Shown here: piece by piece, positions 1 to 6,192 of the stretch
Numbering within the stretch: the first letter of the stretch is position 1
How the letters are laid out: the number at the start of each line of letters is the position of its first letter
Source of the DNA: Myxococcales bacterium
Lineage (GTDB): Bacteria; Myxococcota; Polyangia; Fen-1088
Assembly (NCBI GenBank): GCA_003153875.1
Contig: PMBY01000235.1
Location: forward strand, 1-9,782
Direction of reading: 5' to 3'
Length of the DNA: 9,782 nucleotides
Notes under the pieces: model-generated
Seen by the model: only the letters and a program-made list of their open reading frames with translations
What the model was told of the DNA's origin: nothing
Database searches by the model: none
Translations under genes and position numbers: made by a program

Positions 1-738
1 CCGATCGCGCAGCACCTCGGCCAGCAGGTTGCGCTTGTTGTTGGTTTGCACGTGCAGCACCCACTGGCTGACCTTCTCGGCCGTGCTGGCCGTGGGCGTG
101 ACCGAAACCGTCGCTGGGTTGTGCAGCATGCCGCTGGCCAGTGCCACGATGTCGGGCGGCAAGGTGGCCGAGAAGAGCATGGTCTGGCGCTGCCGCGGCA
201 CCGCGGCCACGATGCGACGAATGGGCTGGATGAAGCCCATGTCCAACATGCGATCGCCCTCGTCGAGCACCAGCGCCTCGACGCCATCCAGCCGAACATG
301 TCCTTGCTGCATGAGATCGAGCAGGCGACCGGGAGTGGCCACCAAAATTTCGGCCCCGCGCCGGATGCCATCCACTTGCGGCTTCTGGCCGACGCCGCCG
401 AACACCACCACGTGGCGCAGGGGAAGATGGCGGCCGTAGGTGGCAAAGCTTTCGCCGATCTGGGAAGCCAGCTCGCGCGTGGGCGCCAGCACCAGCGCGC
501 GTGGTCCGCGCAGGCCCTCGCGCCGTGCAGTGCCGGCCAGTCGGGTCAGGATGGGAATGGCAAAGGCCGCAGTCTTGCCGGTGCCGGTCTGCGCGCAGCC
601 GAGCAGATCACGGCCGGCCAAGAGGAGCGGAATGGCCTGCGCCTGGATAGGCGTGGGCACGGTGTAGCCTTCGGTGTGAAGCGCACGGCGAATGGGTTCG
701 ATGATCTCGAGTTGCGAGAAGGAGCTGATGGTATTCAT
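1..738 (-). CDS. rhlE: DEAD-box ATP-dependent RNA helicase, RhlE-type, N-terminal RecA domain (3' part beyond window)
   Basis: ATP-dependent RNA helicase that would remodel RNA in ribosome assembly, mRNA decay or cold adaptation. The 246 codons present cover the first RecA domain and the linker. Seen in order: Q-motif (F7, GY at 24-25, PTPIQ at 28-32), Walker A AQTGTGKT (49-56), PTREL (86-90), TPGR (135-138), motif II at 159-162, and SAT (190-192). The stretch [14 protein letters not shown] after motif II is typical of RhlE. Motif II reads DEGD rather than DEAD: the third residue is Gly, while the Mg/ATP-binding Asp and Glu are kept. The ATG at 738 is chosen because the Q-motif follows at the usual distance; the nearby GAGAG is a weak ribosome-binding site held in a hairpin. 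The second RecA domain (motifs IV-VI) lies beyond the left edge, so completeness cannot be judged. The family is certain; the exact subfamily is an inference. Confidence 0.95.
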   Translation of the reverse strand, partial: MNTISSFSQLEIIEPIRRALHTEGYTVPTPIQAQAIPLLLAGRDLLGCAQTGTGKTAAFAIPILTRLAGTARREGLRGPRALVLAPTRELASQIGESFATYGRHLPLRHVVVFGGVGQKPQVDGIRRGAEILVATPGRLLDLMQQGHVRLDGVEALVLDEGDRMLDMGFIQPIRRIVAAVPRQRQTMLFSATLPPDIVALASGMLHNPATVSVTPTASTAEKVSQWVLHVQTNNKRNLLAEVLRDR

Positions 739-741
739 TTT

Positions 742-763
742 TCTCTCGGTTGTCCCCGAGAGA
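742..763 (-). promoter_or_regulatory. RNA hairpin occluding the helicase ribosome-binding site
   Basis: On the helicase mRNA, arms TCTCTCGG (763-756) and CCGAGAGA (749-742) form a perfect 8-bp stem around a six-base loop, ending three A residues before the AUG. The right arm holds the only purine-rich Shine-Dalgarno candidate close to the start. The complementarity is seen directly. A role in translation control (helicase autoregulation or temperature response) is inference. Confidence 0.45.
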
Positions 764-889
764 CGCCATCCGAGCCTGCCTTTTCGCGCAACGATCCGAG
801 ACGACCACTTCGAGGTTGGTTACTAACTACGAGCAGTAGTGATGCGGGCAACAACCCGTGAAGTCAAGGTTTTGATGATCGCTGCCCAT

Positions 890-2704
890 CTACGGCAACG
901 CGACCGCGTACTTCTTCAGCGCCGTCGCGTGGGCCGAGATCACGGTGAGCGTGCTTGAATCCGCGTCGTAGACGGAGAACCATCCCGCCGTCTCGTGCGG
1001 GGGATCCCCGGTCCATTTGCTGGGCGGCCGAGCCTCGCCACCCCAGGCCCAGAAATTGTCCCCGGCAATCGCGCCTTGTGCGGCCATCAGACTCTCGACC
1101 TTGGAGAACAGCGATTGATAGTACTTGTTGCGATTGGTGACCGGGGTCGCGGGATCGTACTTTCCGGTTGAGGCCCATCCGTCGCGGGCCAGGCCGAACT
1201 CTTCCAACACCAATGGCTTGCCCAGGCTGGCGGAATCCGTGTTGTGTGTATTGAGGTAGTCCACGGCGAAAGTCGTGGCGGTCGTAAGTTGGCTGGCGCT
1301 GCTGTCGGTGGCGTTGTACTTGCCCCACGGCTCGACCCAGATGTGACAGGTGGTGTAGTCGATGGTCGGACTTCCGTGTGTGGTTTTGAAATCGCCGCCC
1401 CATGAACCCTCGCTGCCGACCGTCACCATGTGGTTGGAATCCAGCGATTTGATGTACTGGCCGAGATCGCCAATCCAATTGGCCGGGTAGTTGCGCGGCT
1501 CGTTGGCAAGCTGCCAGGAAAAGATCGTCGGATCGTCGCGATAGGTGCGACCGTTGACCGTATTGATGCGCTTGATGACGGTCTGGATGTGAGCCCGATA
1601 GGCAGTCTGGCAGGGCGCGCAGGCGTAGAAGCGGTCGATGTACTGGGTGAAGGTGTTGTAGTTTCCACCCGGATCCAAGCGGTAGGGGATCTTTGTGCCC
1701 TGCCCCCAACTCACATATTGGGCCATCCCTCCTGTCCATTCCCAATAGTTGTTGAGCACCATGACCGCGCGAATGCCGCGTTGACTGAGCTGGTCTAGAA
1801 AATAGTCCAGGCCTACAAAAACCTGCTCGTTATAGACCCCGGCCTGGGGCATCAGCGAGGGCACCGTGCGATAGGGCTCGCTGTCCGGCCCCTCCGAGGC
1901 TGCCATGACCCTGACGTTGGTGATGCCAAGTGTTTGCAGCCGATCGAGTTCGCGGCCCAGGCGCGCCCGGTCACCGGGCGAGCTACTGGCGCCAAGATTC
2001 ATGCCTTGCCAGAAGTTGGTACCCACGAAGACGTAACGCTTGCCGGCCTCCACGAACTGTGTCCCCTTTGTGGTGACAAAGGCCATGGTCGAGGGCTGGC
2101 TGCTCGCGTCTGTGCCGCCGACGCTGCCTGCATCGACGCTGCCGCCGGTTCCCGATCCGCCAGCGCCTGCGCCTCCGCTGCTGCGAGCGTCTATGCCGCC
2201 GTCTCTTCCGCCGCTAGCCGCGCCCCCGCTGCCAGCGGTGACCGTGCCACCAATTCCCGCGCCGCCAACCCCGCCTCCACCGCTGCTTCCCGCCGTGCCG
2301 CCAGTCGACGTGCCACCGGTCGCCGCGCCGCCGGTCGCCGTGCCAGTCGATGTGCCACCTGTAGCCGTGCCGCCGGTCCCGCTGCTGCCCGCCGTGCTCG
2401 TGCCTCCGGTCGCCGTGCCGCCAGTCAATGCGCCGCCGGTTGCCGTGCCGCCGGTTACCGCGCCAGCGCCAGCCGCGCCACCGGCGCCGCTGCCGCTCGC
2501 CGTGCTCGTGCCGCCAGTTGATGCGCCGCCGGTCGCCGCACCGCCGGTCGCGTTCCCGCCGCCCGAAGAGGTTGAGCCACCCACTGCTGCAGAGCCGCCG
2601 GCGCTGCTAGCCCCACCAGAGTACCGATTGGTTGTGCCGCCCGAACAGGCGACGGCAGCGAGCAACAAGACTGCGCAACCAAATCTGGAAACCAGTCGCA
2701 TCAT
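890..2704 (-). CDS. Lipoprotein mannan endo-1,4-beta-mannosidase (GH5-type) with long Gly-rich linker
   Basis: Predicted to hydrolyse internal beta-1,4-mannosidic bonds in mannans at the cell surface or outside the cell. The 604-residue protein starts with a lipoprotein signal (hydrophobic 9-19, Cys20), continues with a Gly/Ala/Ser/Thr linker (about 21-205) and ends in a TIM-barrel catalytic domain (about 208-604). Family marks: GTNFWQG near 228-234, WQLANEPR at 397-404 (acid/base Glu402), HIW at 454-456, LEEFG at 500-504 (nucleophile most likely Glu502) and the aromatic FWAWGGE at 551-557. These fit GH5, subfamily 7-like mannanases; another GH5 specificity is possible because substrate cannot be read from motifs alone. 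The ATG at 2704 has GGGAG 7 bases upstream; a second ATG follows at once (2701). The start overlaps the stop of the PIN-toxin relic frame as ATGA, so upstream transcription could read into it. No convincing terminator separates it from the helicase gene. Confidence 0.88.
   Translation of the reverse strand: MMRLVSRFGCAVLLLAAVACSGGTTNRYSGGASSAGGSAAVGGSTSSGGGNATGGAATGGASTGGTSTASGSGAGGAAGAGAVTGGTATGGALTGGTATGGTSTAGSSGTGGTATGGTSTGTATGGAATGGTSTGGTAGSSGGGGVGGAGIGGTVTAGSGGAASGGRDGGIDARSSGGAGAGGSGTGGSVDAGSVGGTDASSQPSTMAFVTTKGTQFVEAGKRYVFVGTNFWQGMNLGASSSPGDRARLGRELDRLQTLGITNVRVMAASEGPDSEPYRTVPSLMPQAGVYNEQVFVGLDYFLDQLSQRGIRAVMVLNNYWEWTGGMAQYVSWGQGTKIPYRLDPGGNYNTFTQYIDRFYACAPCQTAYRAHIQTVIKRINTVNGRTYRDDPTIFSWQLANEPRNYPANWIGDLGQYIKSLDSNHMVTVGSEGSWGGDFKTTHGSPTIDYTTCHIWVEPWGKYNATDSSASQLTTATTFAVDYLNTHNTDSASLGKPLVLEEFGLARDGWASTGKYDPATPVTNRNKYYQSLFSKVESLMAAQGAIAGDNFWAWGGEARPPSKWTGDPPHETAGWFSVYDADSSTLTVISAHATALKKYAVALP
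2090..2644 (-). repeat. Low-complexity coding repeat: Gly/Ala/Ser/Thr linker of the mannanase
   Basis: About 185 codons made of irregular GGTATGG / GGTSTGG / GGAATGG-type units, imperfect at the DNA level, giving a GCC/CCG-rich plus strand. The linker probably holds the catalytic domain away from the membrane anchor. Its length is likely to vary between strains through slippage or recombination (inference). Confidence 0.85.
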
Positions 2705-2865
2705 TGTTTTTCTCCCGTCGGTGGGCGGCCCTTGCCACTCTGCTTTGTGCGCCAGCGGAGTGTGGTCACGCGTAGGCCGGCGGCCTTTGCCAGTCTTGCT
2801 TGCCGATCGTCGTGGGTCACGAATGCGGTCGCCCGCAAGACGATCGCCGCGACTACGTGCACAAT
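2701..2865 (-). pseudogene. Relic of a PIN-domain (VapC-like) toxin, C-terminal end only
   Basis: In the frame running from about 2865 to the stop at 2703-2701, the peptide contains HVVAAIVLRA followed by AFVTHDDRQARLAKAAGLRV. This matches the usual PIN-domain end: a helix with LHxAAAxxLGA, the F(V)T(x)D strand with an acidic metal ligand, then RQxxLAxAAGLxV. Only this last strand and helix are present; the N-terminal acidic residues and most of the ~130-residue family length are missing. No start codon with a ribosome-binding site lies ahead. The recognisable part ends near 2758; after it the frame continues as unrelated residues to a TGA overlapping the mannanase ATG. Assignment is by motif recognition, so the exact subfamily is unsure. 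Confidence 0.6.
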
Positions 2866-2921
2866 TGGGAAAGAACGCGGGCCAAACCGTGCTGGACCTC
2901 GCGGACGGTGGCCGTCTTCAT
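2853..2921 (-). pseudogene. Truncated Phd/VapB-like antitoxin, N-terminal fragment
   Basis: The frame from the ATG at 2921 gives MKTATVREVQHGLARVL and then five residues before a TAG at 2855-2853. This start closely resembles small type II antitoxins of the Phd/YefM/VapB kind (MKTATVRxxxxxLAxVL...), which normally run 70-90 residues; here the rest is lost. The toxin relic begins at about the point where the antitoxin breaks off, in a different frame, which fits a single deletion joining the two genes of one operon. The palindrome directly upstream is what an autoregulated antitoxin gene would have. Too short to be functional as it stands, though a 22-residue DNA-binding peptide cannot be wholly excluded. 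Confidence 0.6.
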
Positions 2922-2922
2922 G

Positions 2923-2939
2923 TTAGACATTATGTCTAA
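2923..2939. promoter_or_regulatory. Perfect 17-bp palindrome, probable antitoxin operator
   Basis: TTAGACATTATGTCTAA is perfectly symmetric, with 8-bp arms and one central base, and is AT-rich in a GC-rich window. It ends one base before the antitoxin-relic ATG. Position and symmetry fit an operator for a dimeric repressor such as a toxin-antitoxin autoregulator; the binding protein is not identified. A TetR- or MarR-family site is an alternative. Confidence 0.6.
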
Positions 2940-2957
2940 TTATCCGCGAGGGGGCAA
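2929..2957 (-). promoter_or_regulatory. Candidate sigma70-type promoter overlapping the palindrome
   Basis: On the minus strand, TTGCCC (2957-2952) lies 17 bp ahead of CATAAT (2934-2929), a fair match to -35/-10 elements with ideal spacing. The -10 falls inside the palindrome, so bound repressor would block it. The predicted transcript would start at about the antitoxin-relic ATG and read through the relics into the mannanase gene. Prediction only. Confidence 0.4.
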
Positions 2958-3061
2958 GGCGTGCCCTTGGCCCAGAAACGAATGCCGGTGTAGCCAGTCG
3001 CATCGTATGTGCCCGTAAGGCCGTCGAAGCTCGCTATCTGTGACAGATGCCGGCCCAAGAG
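2936..3061 (-). pseudogene. Fragment of a secreted, carbohydrate-binding-like domain
   Basis: An open minus-strand frame of 41 residues contains SFDGLTGT and YDATGYTGIRFWAKG, then stops at a TAG inside the palindrome. The Y-D-A-x-x-Y-T-G-I-x-F-W-A-K pattern is familiar from jelly-roll, carbohydrate-binding-like domains in secreted proteins of myxobacteria, normally well over 100 residues. An in-frame TGA at 3064-3062 ends the match upstream, and residues after the WAKG look unrelated. No ribosome-binding site or plausible start is present. I read it as a broken remnant; the exact family is not certain. Confidence 0.45.
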
Positions 3062-3166
3062 TCAGAGCTGCGTCAGAGGGACGCGTGGCATTCGCCGACG
3101 GCGCGAGCGTGGTTGTAGTATCATTGGAGATTCGCCGATTCTTGGAGAAGGCAGGAGCTTCGGTGC

Positions 3167-3172
3167 AAGGAG
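3167..3172 (+). promoter_or_regulatory. Ribosome-binding site fixing the DUF3443-like gene start
   Basis: AAGGAG sits 7 bases before the ATG at 3180 and decides this start over a longer open frame from a GTG at 3009, which has no signal peptide at its N-terminus and no comparable site. The same site and spacing recur before the Kelch gene. Confidence 0.85.
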
Positions 3173-3179
3173 CGTCTTG

Positions 3180-4946
3180 ATGCGTAACCTGTTCGCCATT
3201 GTTAGCCTTTCCGTCACGGCCTTGACGGCGGCCTGTGGCGCCAGTTCGCATCCCAAGAACAACGCGGCTCCTGACAGCGGCGGCATGTTCGATGGCGCGG
3301 CCAAGGGCGATGGCGTGGCTGGCGCGAAAAACGACACGGCGTATGGCCCAGAATCCGGCGGCGACGTGAAGGCATTTGGCGTTGATGCGGGCACCGTCGC
3401 TGACGTGAGCAGCACCGGCGGCGCTGGCGGCACCGGCGGCAGAATTGTGGTGGGCACGGGTGGCTCAGGCGGTGCTGCCGGCAGCGATGCGCTCGCTCCA
3501 AAGGGTGGCGCGGAGGGAAGCGACGGCCCCCTGGCCCAGGGCGGGACGAGTCCCACCGATGGGCCCGCAGCCACCGGGGGCACAGGCGGAGGTGGCATCG
3601 CGGGCACAGCGAGCACCGCAGGCACAACCGGAACCGCGGGTATCACCAGTGCCGCGGGTACCTCCGGCAGCGCAGGGAAAACCGCCACCGCGGGCTCTTC
3701 TGGTACCGCAGGGAAAATCGCCACCGCGGGCTCCTCTGGTAGCGCAGGGAAAACCGCCACCGCGGGCTCCTCTGGTAGCGCAGGCAGGTCCGGGGGCGGC
3801 GGTTCGACTGGCATTGCCGGGCCTGCGGACAACGTGGCCCAACTCTCGGTGGACTTCGGACTGCCCAACATCGGCTACGTCAACGGTCTGTTTGTGACCA
3901 TTACCGTCTGCGTTCCTGGAACCAGCCAATGCCAGACCGTCGACCATGTGCTGGTCGACACCGGATCCACGGGCCTGCGCGTGCTCAAGTCAGTCCTGAC
4001 GCTTTCGCTGCCGGCCTGGACCAACGACAGCGGGGTCGCGCTGGCCGAGTGCTTCCAATTTGTCAGTGGTTATACCTGGGGCCCGCTACGCAAGGCCGAC
4101 CTCAAGATCGCGGGCGAGCAGGCCAACGGCCTCGCCATCCAAGTCATCGAGGAGTCAACCTATCCCGTGCCAGGCGGTTGCACGGGCACCGACAACAGCA
4201 CCGCCGACACGCTGAGAGCCAACGGCATCATCGGTATTAGCGCGCTGCTGCAAGACTGCGGGTCGTATTGCGCGGCAACCCCGGGCTCCACCTCGGCCAA
4301 TCCCGGAATGTACCACGCATGCTCTTCGGCAAAGAAGGGTGGTTGTCTGGTGGCGGCTGTGCCTCTCGCCAAACAAGTGCTAAATCCCGTCTCGTTCTTC
4401 AGCCAAGACAACAACGGCACCATTATCGAGTTGCCTACGATTTCCGCCAATGGAGCACCCAGTGTGACGGGAGCCTTGGTGTTCGGCATCGGCACGCGTG
4501 ACAACAATGATCTGGGCCAGGCCACCGTGCTCCAGCTCGACGGCTATGGCGAGTTTCTGACCAAGTATCCCACGAACGGCAAGACTTCTTTTGCCTTCAT
4601 TGACAGTGGTTCCAACGCTCTCTACTTCGCGACCAGCGGCAGCACGCGCATCACAACCTGCGCAAAGCCGTACTCGGGTTTCTACTGTCCTAGTTCCACT
4701 CAGAGCCTGTCAGCCACAATTCAAGATGCCAGCGGCTTGGTCACGGTGAATGTGGACTTCAGCATCGCCAACGCTGTGAGTTTGTTTTCCCACGTAGACA
4801 ACGTGGCCTATTACAATCTGGGCGGAACGTCCGCGGTGGGCGGGTCTTTTGACTGGGGGTTGCCTTTCTACTTCGGTAGGAATGTCTTCACCTCCATTGA
4901 AGGTCAATCGACTCCGGCGGGGGCCGGACCGTTCGTCGCGTTCTGA
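3180..4946 (+). CDS. DUF3443-like lipoprotein with pepsin-like aspartic protease motifs
   Basis: A 588-residue exported protein: lipoprotein-type signal (1-19, Cys19), a Gly/Ser/Ala/Thr-rich linker (about 21-215), then a globular domain (about 216-588). The domain carries HVLVDTGSTGLRVL (Asp260) and, 215 residues later, AFIDSGSNALYF (Asp475). These are two D-[TS]-G-S loops, each after a hydrophobic strand, as in two-lobed pepsin-like aspartic proteases. The first motif with an upstream VTVCVPGT..CQT segment resembles the DUF3443 family of bacterial exported proteins. About ten cysteines (244, 251, 291, 334, 360, 364, 381, 389, 494, 503) suggest disulfides. Proteolysis is inference; DUF3443 proteins have no role I know to be proven. 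Only the usual second-lobe glycine loop can be assigned, and a flap tyrosine cannot be assigned without a structure. The downstream Kelch lipoprotein gene begins 83 bp later on the same strand. Confidence 0.8.
   Translation: MRNLFAIVSLSVTALTAACGASSHPKNNAAPDSGGMFDGAAKGDGVAGAKNDTAYGPESGGDVKAFGVDAGTVADVSSTGGAGGTGGRIVVGTGGSGGAAGSDALAPKGGAEGSDGPLAQGGTSPTDGPAATGGTGGGGIAGTASTAGTTGTAGITSAAGTSGSAGKTATAGSSGTAGKIATAGSSGSAGKTATAGSSGSAGRSGGGGSTGIAGPADNVAQLSVDFGLPNIGYVNGLFVTITVCVPGTSQCQTVDHVLVDTGSTGLRVLKSVLTLSLPAWTNDSGVALAECFQFVSGYTWGPLRKADLKIAGEQANGLAIQVIEESTYPVPGGCTGTDNSTADTLRANGIIGISALLQDCGSYCAATPGSTSANPGMYHACSSAKKGGCLVAAVPLAKQVLNPVSFFSQDNNGTIIELPTISANGAPSVTGALVFGIGTRDNNDLGQATVLQLDGYGEFLTKYPTNGKTSFAFIDSGSNALYFATSGSTRITTCAKPYSGFYCPSSTQSLSATIQDASGLVTVNVDFSIANAVSLFSHVDNVAYYNLGGTSAVGGSFDWGLPFYFGRNVFTSIEGQSTPAGAGPFVAF
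3669..3785 (+). repeat. 36-bp in-frame tandem repeat in the DUF3443-like linker
   Basis: Three near-identical 36-bp units (3669-3704, 3705-3740, 3741-3776) and the start of a fourth encode the 12-residue unit SAGKTATAGSSG. Units differ at only a few positions, so the array is young compared with the surrounding irregular linker. Confidence 0.9.
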
Positions 4947-4950
4947 TTCG

Positions 4951-4979
4951 ACGGGACGGTGATACCATGGCGGTCCCGT
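4951..4979 (+). other. Inverted repeat between the two tandem lipoprotein genes
   Basis: ACGGGAC (4951-4957) and GTCCCGT (4973-4979) pair perfectly as a 7-bp stem with a 15-base loop, starting 4 bp after the DUF3443-like stop. No T-run follows, so it is a poor intrinsic terminator. It could stabilise the upstream transcript or attenuate read-through into the Kelch gene. Confidence 0.35.
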
Positions 4980-5016
4980 TGGTGATTGAATCGGGCGCAG
5001 CAATCAATCTCAGCGC

Positions 5017-5022
5017 AAGGAG
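5017..5022 (+). promoter_or_regulatory. Ribosome-binding site fixing the Kelch gene start
   Basis: AAGGAG lies 7 bases before the ATG at 5030. This rejects the longer in-frame start at 4967, which would put 21 non-hydrophobic residues ahead of the signal peptide. Confidence 0.85.
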
Positions 5023-5029
5023 TTCCCTG

Positions 5030-6106
5030 ATGCGAAACTTGTTCACCATCGTTGGTCTTGGCACAGCACTGTCGGTGGCCTGTGGCACCGAGACGTCCCT
5101 GAAGGAGGGCTTCGCGCCGACGGGCAGCATGACCGTGGCAAGGAACCTGCACACGGCGACTTTGTTGCCCGATGGGATGGTGCTCATCGCCGGTGGCCAG
5201 GATCTCGCAAGCGCCGAGCTGTTCGACCCAAGGGCTGCCACATTCACCCCCACTGCAACCATGGCCACAGCCAGGAGCTCCCACACCGCCACGACGTTGC
5301 CCAACGGGATGGTGCTCATCGCCGGCGGATACGCTGCCCCCGACAATCTTGCAAGCGCAGAGCTATTCGACCCAAGGGCCGCGACATTCACTACCACCGG
5401 GACTATGAGCACGGCCAGGTCGTTTCACACCGCCACACTGCTGCCCTCCGGTATGGTCCTTGTCGCTGGCGGATGGGATGTTCCACAACCATTTGTTGCC
5501 AACTTCCTCACGAGTGCGGAGTTGTTCGACCCCGGCCGCGGGACTTTCACCGCCACCGGCGACATGAACGTGCCCAGGATACAGTTCACGGCGACGCTGC
5601 TGGCCAATGGGACGGTCCTCTTGGCCGGCGGACTGAATTCCGGCGGGTATCTTACCAGCGCAGAAATCTACGACCCAAGCACCGGGACATTCACTGCCAC
5701 CGGCAGCATGACTGTGCCCAGGGCCTATCACACGGCCACGCGGCTCCATAACGGCACGGTCCTCATCGCCGGCGGAGGTGGTAACGGATATCTCGCGAGG
5801 TCGGAATTGTACGACCCGAGCACCGGGACATTCACTGCCACGGGCTCGATGACCGCGCCCAGGGGCTATCACACGGCGGCGTTGTTGCCCAACGGGCAGG
5901 CCCTCATCGTCGGCGGATACAGCGGTGCTTGGGTGCTTGCTGGTGCGGATCTCTACGACCCAAGCACCGGTGCATTCATTGCCACCAGCGACATGACCGT
6001 ACCAAGGCAGGACCACACGGAGACGTTGTTGTCCGACGGAACGATCTTGGTCGCCGGCGGATTCGATGGTATTTCGATCTTCGCCAGCGCCGAGTTGTAT
6101 CAATAG
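5030..6106 (+). CDS. Kelch-repeat lipoprotein, seven-bladed beta-propeller
   Basis: A 358-residue surface or periplasmic protein with no catalytic residues recognised; Kelch propellers usually bind proteins or sugars. After a signal peptide ending at Cys18, seven repeats fill the rest (about 30-72, 73-120, 121-173, 174-221, 222-268, 269-316, 317-358). Each has the pattern M-x-x-(A/P)-R-x-x-(H/F)-T-A-x-x-L-x-(D/N)-G-x-x-L-(I/V)-A-G-G-...-A-E-L-(F/Y)-D-P-...-T-F, the Kelch_1/galactose-oxidase-central-domain type. The protein ends inside the last repeat after AELYQ, while the FAPTGSM strand near residue 28 would complete the ring. Seven units match a closed propeller. The first 12 codons and ribosome-binding site nearly copy those of the DUF3443-like gene upstream, suggesting co-regulation or a shared origin of the leader. 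No sugar-oxidase copper ligands were seen, so an enzyme is unlikely. Confidence 0.88.
   Translation: MRNLFTIVGLGTALSVACGTETSLKEGFAPTGSMTVARNLHTATLLPDGMVLIAGGQDLASAELFDPRAATFTPTATMATARSSHTATTLPNGMVLIAGGYAAPDNLASAELFDPRAATFTTTGTMSTARSFHTATLLPSGMVLVAGGWDVPQPFVANFLTSAELFDPGRGTFTATGDMNVPRIQFTATLLANGTVLLAGGLNSGGYLTSAEIYDPSTGTFTATGSMTVPRAYHTATRLHNGTVLIAGGGGNGYLARSELYDPSTGTFTATGSMTAPRGYHTAALLPNGQALIVGGYSGAWVLAGADLYDPSTGAFIATSDMTVPRQDHTETLLSDGTILVAGGFDGISIFASAELYQ
5117..6103 (+). repeat. Seven tandem Kelch-coding repeats
   Basis: Units of roughly 130-160 bp. A 30-bp stretch beginning CGACCCAAGCACCGGG recurs at 5671, 5812 (29/30 identical) and 5956, giving periods of 141 and 144 bp. Repeats 4-7 are more alike than repeats 1-3, which use DPRAATF where the later ones use DPSTGTF. 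Confidence 0.85.
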
Positions 6107-6123
6107 CGCTGCCACAGCGAGGG

Positions 6124-6151
6124 GAGTGGGAACGAATCTCGACACCCACTC
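6124..6151. terminator. Possible bidirectional stem-loop between convergent genes
   Basis: GAGTGGG (6124-6130) and CCCACTC (6145-6151) form a 7-bp stem with a 14-base loop in the 86-bp gap between the Kelch gene and the HEAT-repeat gene. Neither side has a T-run, so terminator function is uncertain. Confidence 0.3.
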
Positions 6152-6192
6152 GCGGTTGAGAACACGGAGGGGAGAGGAGAGACACTGGGGCC

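Noticed and set aside
826..858. Mannanase terminator: ACTAC/GTAGT and CGGG/CCCG stems
   Set aside because: Stems are only 4-5 bp and no T-run follows on the minus strand.
46..861. 271-residue plus-strand open frame
   Set aside because: Antisense to the helicase, which has all expected motifs; the plus-strand product has no recognisable domain.
839..867. Helicase promoter: TTGACT (867-862) with CATCAC 17 bp downstream on the minus strand
   Set aside because: The -35 is good, but the -10 matches at only three of six positions; not strong enough to list.
2090..2644. CRISPR or non-coding satellite array
   Set aside because: Repeats are irregular, in frame and have no unique spacers; they encode a linker.
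2040..2939. 299-residue proline/valine-rich plus-strand open frame
   Set aside because: It is the complement of the Gly-rich mannanase linker; low-complexity GC-rich sequence keeps all frames open.
3009..3179. GTG start 57 codons upstream for the DUF3443-like gene
   Set aside because: It would bury the lipoprotein signal; the ATG at 3180 has AAGGAG at ideal spacing.
2940..3251. 103-residue minus-strand open frame
   Set aside because: It overlaps the signal peptide of the DUF3443-like gene and has no family resemblance; the neighbouring frame holds the recognisable YDATGYTGIRFWAKG fragment instead.
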